The notes under the pieces: generated by a model
Seen by the model: only the letters and a program-made list of their open reading frames with translations
Databases searched by the model: none
What the model was told of the DNA's origin: nothing
NCBI RefSeq assembly: GCF_051020985.1
Contig: NC_135003.1
Coordinates: forward strand, 10,223,501 to 10,287,500
DNA length: 64,000 nucleotides
Reading direction: 5' to 3'
From: Nomia melanderi
Taxonomy: Eukaryota; Arthropoda; Insecta; Hymenoptera; Halictidae
Translations under genes and position numbers: made by a program
Shown here: positions 1 through 9,832 of the stretch, one piece after another
Layout: every line of letters begins with the position of its first letter
Numbering within the stretch: position 1 is the first letter of the stretch

Positions 1-315
1 TAATTAAGCAAACGTCTGTTCATACTTGTTGCCGGTGTGCATGTGTATGGCATAGTGAACGGTCGAGCTTGTAATAAATAGTTAATATTCAGGCTATTTC
101 GGAATTCTAGGCAAGGAAGTGGCTGACCAATATAGATTACGGTTCAAAATAGTATGTACCAGAAGATTTTCAACACATGTTTAACATAGCATTCTTTCCG
201 TGGTGTTCAATCAGTTGTTTATACGATTTCATGAAATGACTAAAGTGGACAGTATATATTTATCACTGGTAAAATCCATAGCAACGTGGACATTCAAACA
301 TTTTCATTGGTACAG

Positions 316-2465
316 TTACAGAAGTTGCGAACGAGAAACATAGACAGTGGATGGGAATCGCTTATAACATAGGTTATGCCAGTGGAATTGTCATTATACC
401 GGGCGTTGCTTATTTCCTGCACGAATGGAGACACGTGCAATGGGCGATTTCCTTACCAGCCTTATTACTTCTAATACCCTTATGGTGAGCTTCTAAATAA
501 CTCAATTGAACGTTTAAATAAATTAAATTTCCTTCCGTTTCGAACTGATTCTAAGACATTATACTCTTATTATTATTCTAAATGATAAATTTGATAAAAA
601 TTGAAACCTTTTGTAACTTAGAATGCACTATACCCCAGGCTATTTATATTTAGACTGAATATCGATAATTTGAGTACTATTTCAATAGTAATTTCAAGCT
701 GGACATATTTAGAATGCTACTAATTTTTTCTTCTGGCTGTATCAGAATCGCTGGTATGTCCTATATACAAGGAACAACTGATTTTATCGAAGCTGTATAA
801 TAAATTGTGGAATGGAATTTCAGGATCATGCCAGAATCGCCAAGATGGCTGATAGCACACAATCGTCGAAGCGAGGCGAAATATTTGATCGAGAAAGCGT
901 GCAAGAGGTCATCCTCCTCATTGGCAAAAACAGAATCATCTTTATCCATGCATGAACAAGATTTCAAAGATTCGAACGACTCGATTGCAAGTAACCAGGA
1001 CTCTAATAAGGGACGATTAAGGAAAGACATCAAAGGCTTGCACGTTCTGGTTAGTAACAGTGAGTTGCGCAACAGACTCATGATCACGAATTTCAACTGG
1101 ATGACTGCCTCACTCTCTTATTACGCACTAGGTAATGAATATTCAATGAATAATAAATACTTCTTAAAACACTTTCATTTTAAACAAGCCTCTCATAAAT
1201 ATTCCAGCATTAAATGTGAATAATTTTTCTGCGGATCGGTATATTTACGTCCTGATTATGGGATTGACTGAAATACCAGCTTATTTAATACCGACGCCAA
1301 TATTAATGGTTATTGGACGACGACAAGGAAGCGGTTCTTTGTATATCATAGCAGCAATATGCTTATTAAGTATTTTGACAATACCTACGTCGAATACGGG
1401 CACGATCATGATCATAGCCCTCATTGGAAGGTTCAGCGCATCAGCTGCTTATGGGATCGTCATTTTGTACAGCTCGGAGCTGTTCCCTACGGTAAACGTG
1501 TAAAAATTGTATATTCTTCCCTTGAAATTCATTCTTCAAAATTCGCACAGAATTTGTGTGTTATGAATAAGTTTCGAAGAATTTACTAATATATCTGAAA
1601 AATGATTGATTATTTTACATGATTCCGTTACTGTGAAAAATGTTCCTGAGTTTCCAAAGATACATTTCAAAAATTCGTATTTTAAATACTTTCCATTCAT
1701 TCTCATTCCAAGTAAACGAAAGGAGTCACTAGAATGAATGTATAATTACTCCGTAGATGTTTATGCAAATGTAAATACTTACGAGACAATGTTCAGCAAT
1801 AAGAATTAACACGTTGACTGTCACGAGAATTTCGAATGTTTTGTGTAACAATACATATTCTTTCATAACAAAGGCAAATGGTATTAGAAATAAATATTAA
1901 CGACTCGGTATCACAGTACACGTGTTACACTATTATTTAACTGTTTATGTTACTAAGTATTTTTATTCAACATCAGTTTTCTTATTGTAATTGTATTTAA
2001 GCAATTTTGAAGCTTCGGTAATTGATGACCACCGTGGCAGTCAACGTGTTAAACGGAAATGAATTCACCGTATTAAATGTTACTACAAGGTGCTAAACGG
2101 AATGAGAACATTATGAATTTTGAACAATTGTGTACGCTGTAAATGCAAAGTCCCGTAGTCTATTTACGATAATGGCCTACTTTGACGATTGTTGTCCGGA
2201 ACAGGTGTGCAGAAATTCCGCGGTCGGGACAAATTCAGCGATGTCGCACGTCGGGAGTATAGCTGCGCCTTATGCAGCCGATTTGTTGGGCGCTGTTGTG
2301 TGGTGGGGGCCAACCACTTTGTGCGGCGTTTTCGCCCTAATGGCCGGCCTTCTGTGTCTGATACTGCCGGAAACTCGTGGTAGACCTATGGCGAACACGG
2401 TCGACGAAGAAATTAGGAATGACCGAGAAAACGTCTCCTTACGTAACTGCTATAAATGTTCGTGA
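316..2465 (+). CDS. SLC22-like organic cation/solute transporter, 3' part (5' exons outside window)
   Basis: This is the C-terminal part of a major-facilitator transporter of the organic cation/anion (SLC22-like) type, a plasma-membrane protein moving small organic ions. Four exons fit GT-AG sites and keep one frame: 316-484, 824-1131, 1208-1491 and 2205-2465 (stop TAG/TGA-type end at 2463-2465). The junction of the first two exons rebuilds the family motif LWIMPESPRWLI, which marks the large loop after TM6. Exon 3 reads NNFSADRYIYVLIMGLTEIP and ends in SSELFPT; exon 4 resumes with VCRNSAVGTNSAMSHVGSIA, the usual TM10-11 region. The last hydrophobic segment is followed by LPETRGRPM and a polar tail. 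The cytoplasmic loop after PRWLI carries a long Ser/Lys-rich stretch. The first exon begins at phase 1, so earlier exons (TM1-TM4) must lie upstream of position 1. The last intron (1492-2204) holds a MITE. The substrate cannot be told from sequence; the family call is firm. Confidence 0.9.
1806..2052. mobile_element. TTAA-flanked MITE (family A) in transporter intron
   Basis: A 247-bp element bounded by TTAA at both ends (1806-1809 and 2049-2052). The terminal inverted repeats read CACGTTGACTG-T-CACG on the left and, reverse-complemented, CACGTTGACTG-C-CACG on the right, so one mismatch in 16. TTAA target sites are typical of piggyBac-mobilised elements, but I see no transposase. The left third resembles 42400-42610, which supports a dispersed family. 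It sits wholly inside an intron and should not affect the protein. Confidence 0.8.
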
Positions 2466-2662
2466 TGTGTTCACCATATTTTATTACTATACTCTAAAAT
2501 TATTTGTTACAAAACGTAGCATTTATAGTATTCACGTCAATGTATCAACGTTCGTGCCATTTTTGTAAGAACATTTGATAAGACACTATGATGTTTTGTA
2601 CGTGGAATTTTCAACTGATTTTTGTATACACGGTTATCATTTACATGTGAAATATTTTAAGA

Positions 2663-2692
2663 AATAAAATTAATCTTCCAATTTGCAATAAA
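2663..2692 (+). terminator. Poly(A) signals of the transporter gene
   Basis: Two AATAAA hexamers, at 2663-2668 and 2687-2692, lie about 200 bases after the stop codon and are followed by GT-rich sequence (TGTGTCTTTTAATTGG). They fit the 3' end of the transporter transcript. No other gene ends here. Confidence 0.55.
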
Positions 2693-3178
2693 GAGGGGAG
2701 AATGTGTCTTTTAATTGGTTTTATGATTCCTTTCTACAGTCCATTTATTCGTATATACAATAATGAATTTTGAACAGTAAACTGGCATTTTATTGATTAA
2801 TGTCACTTATTATTTGTGACATTATTACCTGACTCTAGTTTATGATAGAAACTTGTGATTAAATTCAAATAAAATATGTTATAATTTCAAGGAACTTCAT
2901 TTACATAGCAGCAGTACTGGTATGAGTAAATTATTACACTAAAATTATTTCTTGGGCAAAACAATTTTCCAGGTAGTTCCCATTACGTAAAGTGATCAAT
3001 TATTGTAATTATCTGACCCAACCGACAGAGACAGTAGGTTGATTTTCGCTGAAAATACCCGGATAGTATTAGCCTGAACAATGCACAAGGATAATAATAT
3101 ATACGAGATTACTTCCTCTGATGTAAATCTGGCATAATTACTCTTGCCGTTTTTTTGTTATACATTTGTAACTGAAAT
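2693..3178. other. Intergenic spacer, transporter to OBP
   Basis: About 490 bases of AT-rich sequence between the transporter poly(A) signals and the OBP promoter. I see no exon, RNA gene or element here; it probably carries upstream control sequences of the OBP gene. Confidence 0.5.
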
Positions 3179-3201
3179 AATATATATATATATATATATA
3201 A
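3179..3201. repeat. (TA)n microsatellite
   Basis: About ten uninterrupted TA units directly upstream of the OBP promoter, about 100 bases before its start codon. Its length is likely to vary between individuals. Confidence 0.9.
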
Positions 3202-3223
3202 TAACATGCAGTTACAATAGGAT

Positions 3224-3234
3224 AGTATAAATAT
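3224..3234 (+). promoter_or_regulatory. TATA box of the OBP gene
   Basis: TAGTATAAATA lies about 75 bases before the OBP start codon, with a candidate initiator (AGTTCAACT) about 30 bases downstream at roughly 3258. Spacing and sequence fit a TATA-type core promoter with a short 5' UTR. Confidence 0.55.
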
Positions 3235-3301
3235 ACCGTGGAACATAAAGTGTAAAGTTAGTTCAACTTCCGTCGAAAGAGAAGTATTGAAAGTCAGAAA
3301 C

Positions 3302-4363
3302 ATGAAGTACCTGTCTGCTCTTCTTTGCCTTTTTTTGTGCTACGTAAGATTCGTCTATGAAATTTTCTTTTACTTTAACATAAATACATTATCTTGTTCA
3401 CTTTAGTTAAATGAACATTTAATTTTGTTAATATTTACTGACTACCAAACGCGTGAAAAATAATAATATTCGTTTCAGCAACTGTCCACACAAATTCCAC
3501 ATCACCATTTTGGTAAACATGGGCCACATAAGGAAATGATAGAATGTTTGGAACGTTCAGAACTAACAATGGGTAAGTAAAGGATATATCTTATTATTAA
3601 CGTAAATAATAATAATTACGTTCTTTCTGACTAAACAGAGGAATTGGAGGAGTATAGGCGTTCAGATGAGATACAGGCTCAATTATTAAATGGTGAAGGG
3701 GACTTCAAGAAGTATGGATGTTTCCTGGCATGTATATTCCAACAACATGGTCTGGTGAGTACGAACTACGACAAATATATTATATCCCTTAGTAATATAA
3801 GACAATTAATATAATTTCGAATACTTTTTTTAAATAATACAACAAGCTTTTGTTATTGACGCGTAACTTACAACAATCAGAACAACAAAACTGCCAGAAA
3901 TGAGAATATTAAATAAATACAGAAATTAATTAGGAATTTCATTAATTTCTAGATGGAAGGATCCTCTCTAAATGTAACCCTGAAAGAACACCATAAGCAC
4001 TTCGACCACTCTGGTGAATCCAGTGAAAGAATGGCGCAGTTTTTGAAAAGTCGGGACGATTGCATAGCCACTGGTAAGCATACGTATAATATAATCTTCA
4101 CAAACATTTTCATTGAAGTTTAATATATGTTATATTTACTCTGGTAAAAAATGATTTAAATGATAAATGTAAATATGAACACAATTATTTCAATATTAAA
4201 TTAGAATATATTTAAATTAAGTGGTATGAGAACCAAAAGAATATTCGTACGTTTAACGAGACTGTTTTATGTTTCAGCGGAGGATGCGGGCGACGAGTGC
4301 GATGTCGCTTTAGCTTTCGAGGTATGCATGTACAAAAACCTTGACAACGGTAACCATTCGTGA
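3302..4363 (+). CDS. Classical odorant-binding protein (six-cysteine PBP/GOBP family)
   Basis: A secreted small carrier of the insect OBP family, which binds hydrophobic odorants or other ligands in the sensillar lymph or other body fluids. Five exons join in frame: 3302-3343, 3479-3572, 3639-3754, 3953-4073 and 4278-4363, giving 152 aa. It starts MKYLSALLCLFLCY, a signal peptide. The mature chain has the six family cysteines: C1 in IECLER, C2-X3-C3 in GCFLAC, C4 in RDDCIAT, and C5-X8-C6 in DECDVALAFEVC. C2-X3-C3 and C5-X8-C6 are the family spacings; the C1-C2 (35) and C3-C4 (43) gaps are on the long side for a classic OBP. The mature N-terminus is His-rich (PHHHFGKHGPHKE) and a second His cluster (KEHHKHFDH) lies before C4. 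The start was chosen for its signal peptide and the TATA box upstream. The gene stands alone here rather than in an OBP cluster. Family assignment is firm; orthology and ligand are unknown. Confidence 0.93.
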
Positions 4364-4416
4364 ACGAACGTGTACTACGCAAACGATAATTATAGCTCAT
4401 GCATTATAAACATTCT

Positions 4417-4422
4417 AATAAA
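4417..4422 (+). terminator. Poly(A) signal of the OBP gene
   Basis: AATAAA 54 bases after the OBP stop codon gives a short 3' UTR. The next gene's first coding exon starts only about 220 bases further on. Confidence 0.6.
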
Positions 4423-4642
4423 TAATTTGTAGACTTAGAAAACGCAAAACTGACCAGTACATCCCCTTTATCCCTGTTCTGCGAGGTATTTTAAATATGA
4501 TTTAATTATTGAGAGCGATAAAATTAATCAGTAAGAGCATAGATAGGATTGACATGCGTTCCAGTACAAATAGATTGTGTGACGGTGTCCGCCAGATGGT
4601 TGCAACTATCCTTTCCCTGGGAAACAGTAACAAGGTGTACAT

Positions 4643-7366
4643 ATGTTCACTACAAGAAGAAGAATTTCGGACTCTGCGTCCGAAGCACTGCCAAGGTACT
4701 TCGTAATACTTTAAATTTAACTTATAACTAAATATTAGAGTAACACTTTTTCAGTAATTGACTTCCAGGGAATTAGAAAATAACAATATACTTTGTTAGA
4801 ACTTTTAATCAATTAAAACTGTAACAGCATGCGAAGAAATGTATAATTTTATCAAAAAAGTATCTTAAAAATAGTGTGTTGCTTTAGAAATCAATGAGTC
4901 CTTTGTTCTTCTATTAAATCAGTATTATATATCAAGTCACTATTTATATATGCTACTACTCCAAAGTTCCACCATATACGGTTTATTCCAATTGCATTTA
5001 ATCAACTATATTTAATGTATTAACGAATGCAGTTTCGTTCCATGGCAAAAGCTTCTGGTAGCAGGTTTAGCTCTCGGTGGAACTGGATTATTAATGTTGC
5101 CACGCTACGGACCATTCCAATTGGTAAACACTGAAGTAACGAACAACACCTCTGTAAACTCAAGTATTAGTACACAGAAGAATCTAATGACAGTACAAAC
5201 CGTAATTGGTCTGAATTCCGAATCTACATTAGATGAAACGATGACATCAACTTATTGTCATATTAATGCATGTAGTAGTATAACCTGCTCGTACAACTCT
5301 ATTAATTTCGATTACGATGCTGGAGAAAGGACGTCGGAATTCTTGGAAACTGTTTTCAAGGTTTGTAATTTCGTTTATTTTTCAAGTCACGTTAATAATA
5401 ATCACAGGAGCGCAACGTTATGAGTAAGTCAAAAAGTCATTCTGAGCTATTCAGTGAAAAGTAAAGTAAAATGCATTAATGTTTACTAAAATGTTTAGTA
5501 GATACTTAAATAATAATGCCTAGTATTTTTTTCTGTACATGGTGCAACTCACAGGATATCCAATTTTCAACTGAGAAATATTTTCCGCAGGACAAGTGCA
5601 GCAACACTAAATCCATCAAGCTGTCGTTGGACAACTGCATATTCCGGGCGAATGCGCTTCGAAAAAATTGGCTGCGCACCGACCTGTCGATCGAGGAGTT
5701 AAACCTAAACAGCTGCGTGCTACGTGAAATAGAAGATGACGCGTTCGCCCTGCCGATTTTCAAAAAAACAAAGAAGATCACCTTGTTAAACAATAAGTTG
5801 TTGCAGTCGCTGCACAAAGCCATGTTTCGCCACTTGATCAGCTTAGAGGAACTAGCTATCAGAGGAAACGTCATCGTGCAAGCTGAATTCGATTTACTGG
5901 AGAACGTAAACAATTCTCTAACTAACCTCGACTTAAGTACCGCGATCAATGATCCTCTGGTGCTTAGAAACATCACTGGGGGCAGTAACCTCCCGAAACT
6001 TCTAATACTAGGTCTGCAGGGAAATTCTATACCGACGATCACTAATGAATCCTTTACCGGGGTTACAAAGGTTCAATCCCTCTACCTTCAAAATTCAAAC
6101 ATCAAGACTATATCACAGGGATCCTTCAATCCAATGGATTCTTCTATACGTCAAATAATATTAAGTAATAACGTTATTTCCTCGTTACCAAATGGTCTCT
6201 TCAATTCCATTCTTAGGTACCAAAAGCGATTCAGGACAGCATTAGATAATAATCCTTGGAACTGTGAGTGTAGCCTGAAATGGATGCAGGATCTTATCAA
6301 GAGCCATCCAAATGTATTGATGAATGTCCCATTGTGCAGAACGCCAGCAGCGAACGCTGAAAAATCATTCGAGACCGCAGAGTTCTGTCAATCCGACTCT
6401 ACTGCCACGCACATGTCGTTCGTAGAAAGTAGCACAGAACCCACTAAGACATCGACGACAAGTACAGACGTATCTACCGAAATGATTGCAGTGAACTGCA
6501 GCATGACCCAATTCCTTCACCGAAAGCTTTTCTATTCCGGAGGTCTACGGAAGCTCCTGGCCACAGATTTAACATTTCCATTCCGTTCACCAGACTTCTT
6601 CATCCAATCGAAAACGGACCGGAGTATACGGATCAACTTGCCTAATCACAGCGAAGGGGTCACGCTGCTCTGGTTCGACAGTAATGACGTCAAGGGCTCG
6701 GTCAGCTGTGTGAGACGCGTCAGAGACTCTTATCAAGTGCGGAATATCGATCCTGGTACCACGTACACGATCTGTTTGCTCAGCGATAACGAGGACACCG
6801 TGTCTCCGCTGAATTGCCTGGCAGCGACAACGAAAGAGGATAAGGTTCTAGTTATCATCATCTTGACATCGATTCTCGCGCTGTGCTTTCTGGCAGGTGT
6901 TTTCTTTGCCATTGCGATGGTATGGAAGCATCCGTCACTGTTGCGAGGTAGCAAACGCGTGATAATGGTAAAGAAGAATAAAGCGGACGTCATTGTACTT
7001 CCGAAAGGAATGAAAGTTGAGGAACAGAGGCAAACATGTGGAATTAGGTCTCGGGTGAACAGTAAATCGGAGGATGACTATATCACTCCTCTGCCACCAG
7101 CGCCTGCTCCTCCTCCTAGAATACCGAGGATCTCTAGAGTGAGCTTGCAAAGCGATTGGCACAGTTACGTTTCCGCGGTAGATCTGCCTGGGAGTCAGTT
7201 TGCTTCTTGGAGTCCGACGAGGCAGAACAGTGAACAGGAGAGACAGCGATACGATGCCCCACCGTTGCCGCCGTACCCTTTGAATGAAATCCCTTCGTTG
7301 TCCTTGACAGTTGAGGGGAAGGAAGAGGATTTAGAGTACAAGACATTTGCATCTACTACTGTTTAA
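4643..7366 (+). CDS. Single-pass leucine-rich-repeat membrane protein
   Basis: Probable cell-surface adhesion or receptor-type protein of 718 aa from exons 4643-4695, 5033-5360 and 5591-7366. Exons 2 and 3 join at phase 0. Exon 1 is inferred: a 17-codon start (MFTTRRRISDSASEALP) whose donor is in the needed phase 2. Residues about 21-42 are hydrophobic (KLLVAGLALGGTGLLM), a signal anchor or signal peptide. A Ser/Thr/Asn-rich stalk with Asn-glycosylation sequons and a small Cys cluster follows. Roughly six LRRs run from about 150 to 340 (for example LPKLLILGLQGNSI, VQSLYLQNSNI), then an LRR C-terminal cap with NNPWNCECSLKWMQ and two more Cys at about 346-396. A domain ending in the FN3-like string PGTTYTICLL spans about 480-540. 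The TM helix is near 546-572, then a tail of about 145 aa with the proline-rich PLPPAPAPPPRIPR. No Ig domain or kinase is present. I do not recognise the ortholog. Confidence 0.82.
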
Positions 7367-7391
7367 ACTTTGGAGAATCAAGATCTACTTT

Positions 7392-7614
7392 TTAACGCCA
7401 GCTTCACGAATATTTATTGTATAATTGATTCTATTGTTTTTAGAAAAATTGATGTTCATTTACTTAGTCCTTGAAAATTCGAGATTCAAAGGTACGCGAG
7501 TAGAGTGCATATTCGTTTAATTGTATGAAACAAAACCGACGTAGCCATTTAGCGAATGATGTTTATGAAATTCGATGTGCGTCACATTGACGCGTTCCGT
7601 GAAGCTGGCGTTAA
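7392..7614. mobile_element. TTAA-flanked MITE (family B) in the LRR gene 3' UTR
   Basis: A 223-bp element with perfect terminal inverted repeats: TTTAACGCCAGCTTCACG at 7391-7408 and its exact reverse complement at 7598-7615, with TTAA as the likely target duplication. The interior shares the string AAAATTGATGTTC and following bases with 10999-11221, which is a second copy. It begins 26 bases after the LRR stop codon, so it would be transcribed in the 3' UTR, where the 18-bp arms can pair. Non-autonomous; no transposase. Confidence 0.85.
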
Positions 7615-8137
7615 ATTGTTTGCTTCTTCCAACGTAATTGTATATACACAATGTGTATGTTACGTAGAGTTGGAAGATTTAATAGTAGACACAGGGACCC
7701 AACTACAGATCTGTCGATTCTTTAAAGATTAATAGTCGTTGGTAGCAGGGGTTTGAGGAAATTAAATGGGATAGAAACGGTGCATCAGTAGTATTCGGTA
7801 GAATGGACATTGTAGACACCTGTCTGATCGAGAATTATTTATAGCCCACTTCTTCGAATGTTTCATGGTAACGAAGTAACGGTTACAAAATCGACCGACA
7901 AAGAACCATGTGTTATACATTTTGCAACGGGGAAAATAAATAATTCTTGTCTCACCGGCCTAAATCTTATTAAACCTGGCCGACATCCCAAAGGTACACA
8001 CGTGTCAATGTCAGGCTTGAACGATCAAGTGTACGTGGGCAGCCTAGACCCTAGAAGGGGTAAATGAACGGAAATACACTGCCCATATCGATGTTAGAAT
8101 CGTCAGAATAGTTCCTAACGTCTCATCTGTATTTGAC
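7615..8137 (+). other. Presumed 3' UTR of the LRR gene
   Basis: Sequence between the MITE and the first good poly(A) signal. A 69-codon open frame at 7858-8067 lies inside it, but it has no recognisable domain and I do not call it a gene. The assignment as UTR rests only on position. Confidence 0.45.
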
Positions 8138-8143
8138 AATAAA
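8138..8143 (+). terminator. Probable poly(A) signal of the LRR gene
   Basis: AATAAA about 770 bases after the LRR stop codon, followed by AT-rich sequence. It is the first good signal downstream of the gene. Confidence 0.45.
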
Positions 8144-9832
8144 ACTTATTACTATTTAATTATTTTTATTCTGTATCGACCAAAAGGGTTAACGCGTCCA
8201 TAACAATAAAAGCAGAGTCATATTTCAGAACTTTTTTCCATGGCAAGAAAGCCCGTTAATAGTTATCGAATAACTTTCTCAACGCTACATATTTATAATG
8301 AAATATTTCTGGTACCTACTGTGCAAACACTGTCCCAAGGCAAACACATTTAATATAATTATCTCTCCTACACGTAGTCATCGTGTTTACAAACTTCTCA
8401 CTTTTCTAAAGAAGAAGCTTTGAGGACGGTACCGTTCGCATAAGTGTATCCTTGAAAAATCTATTCCGCTGATCCGCGCGAGAGAAATTCCTTCGAGATT
8501 GCTCCGCGATGCGAGGAAGTTGACTCTATCGATAGGAATGTTGATTATTATCAGCGGTCGTCCCACTGTTACCGTTTTATTTATAATGATTAGGTCAGTA
8601 GTTCGGCTCCAACGTCGAAGCTCTATCTGATTGGCTAAGGAGGTCACTCAGCGCGCGGTCTACCGTCCTCAGCGGCGGCTGCCAGGTGAGCTTTTTTACA
8701 CGTTCAAGCCGCTGGCAATCCACTGCAATTCTCTAAAAGGACGCAATGCCAATATCAAACTACTGTACGTTGGACCCAGCCGCAATCAGTATAACCGTTT
8801 TCACGCACGACCGTGTCGCGTGCTAGCTGGGAAATGACCGGCTATACGCGGAGACGCGTCACTGGCTTTCTACGTGCTACTACCAATCGCAGTTCCGGAT
8901 TCGCGTGAGCTTGACATTGCCGGATGATGTAACCGCGACGTAACGCCGCTCGCCTTTTCCCACTTTGCAGCGGACAGGCTTCCCGATTTGTAAACAACGA
9001 GGAACGGAACCACTTCACTTTGATCTATGGATCTTTTGTTTCGACTATTTTACCACGGAATCATTATAGAAATCTTTTAATGCAGTTCTTTTTATATAGG
9101 TACAGAGGAAAGGTTATTCTCGAACTAGTGAGATAATTGAATGAAAATGATTCGAAAAAAGTAGGAAAGTAATAGAATATAATTAATATAAATAAATGTA
9201 GTCTAAGGGTAGATTTAGTGGATCAATTGATTCGCATTAATGATTTTCTATTTCCTATTTCCATTCTTCTTTAATGCTCATAATACCTTCCCGTCGATAT
9301 TAGAGTTACGATACCAATTCGAATTATTACAATGAAATCTGTAATATTGACGCGTACTGAGCTATTTCACTATGTAGGTTAATACATCCTCTGTCACTTG
9401 TATTGACTCAGAGAAGGTACCGTATCGAATCAGTAATATAGATAGAAATTGGTCCGAGCTATGATTCGGAAACGCACAAGCAGTGGCGTAATAGAAAACA
9501 TTGGTCGATCGACACATCGAAACAGTATCAGTCAATCAATTGTTGTGCCAATAGAACGTTTCGCAAAGTCTGTACCATGAAAGGGTCCAGATTAAGAATC
9601 TTTTTATAGTGCATTCAGAGTCGAAAGATGATTGGCGATTACCTATCGACGCTAATAAGAATGCGGGGTTGCGTCCATGCAGCTCTACTAATTAGTTTAC
9701 TAAGGCTCAGTGTGACATTTTCATCGGTACAGTAAGTCGTTCGAACGCGATTGCTCCGAAAGGAACCGTTAACCATTTTACTTCTGTGATAACGTGATTA
9801 ATTCGAACGGAAACTCTCGTTAATACACCGTC
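8144..9832. other. Intergenic region upstream of the first troponin C gene
   Basis: About 1.7 kb without a supported coding exon. The stretch 8380-9000 is clearly CpG-richer than its surroundings and could hold the promoter or upstream control of the troponin C gene; 9040-9830 is AT-rich and should contain its 5' UTR. A TATA-like TTTTTATAG occurs near 9600. Short open frames here have no domain. Confidence 0.4.

Noticed and set aside
5506..6042. 178-codon open frame on the minus strand
   Set aside because: It overlaps the LRR-coding exon in antisense and has no domain; it is a shadow of the real gene.
7858..8067. 69-codon frame after the LRR gene
   Set aside because: Lies before the first poly(A) signal in the presumed 3' UTR and has no domain.
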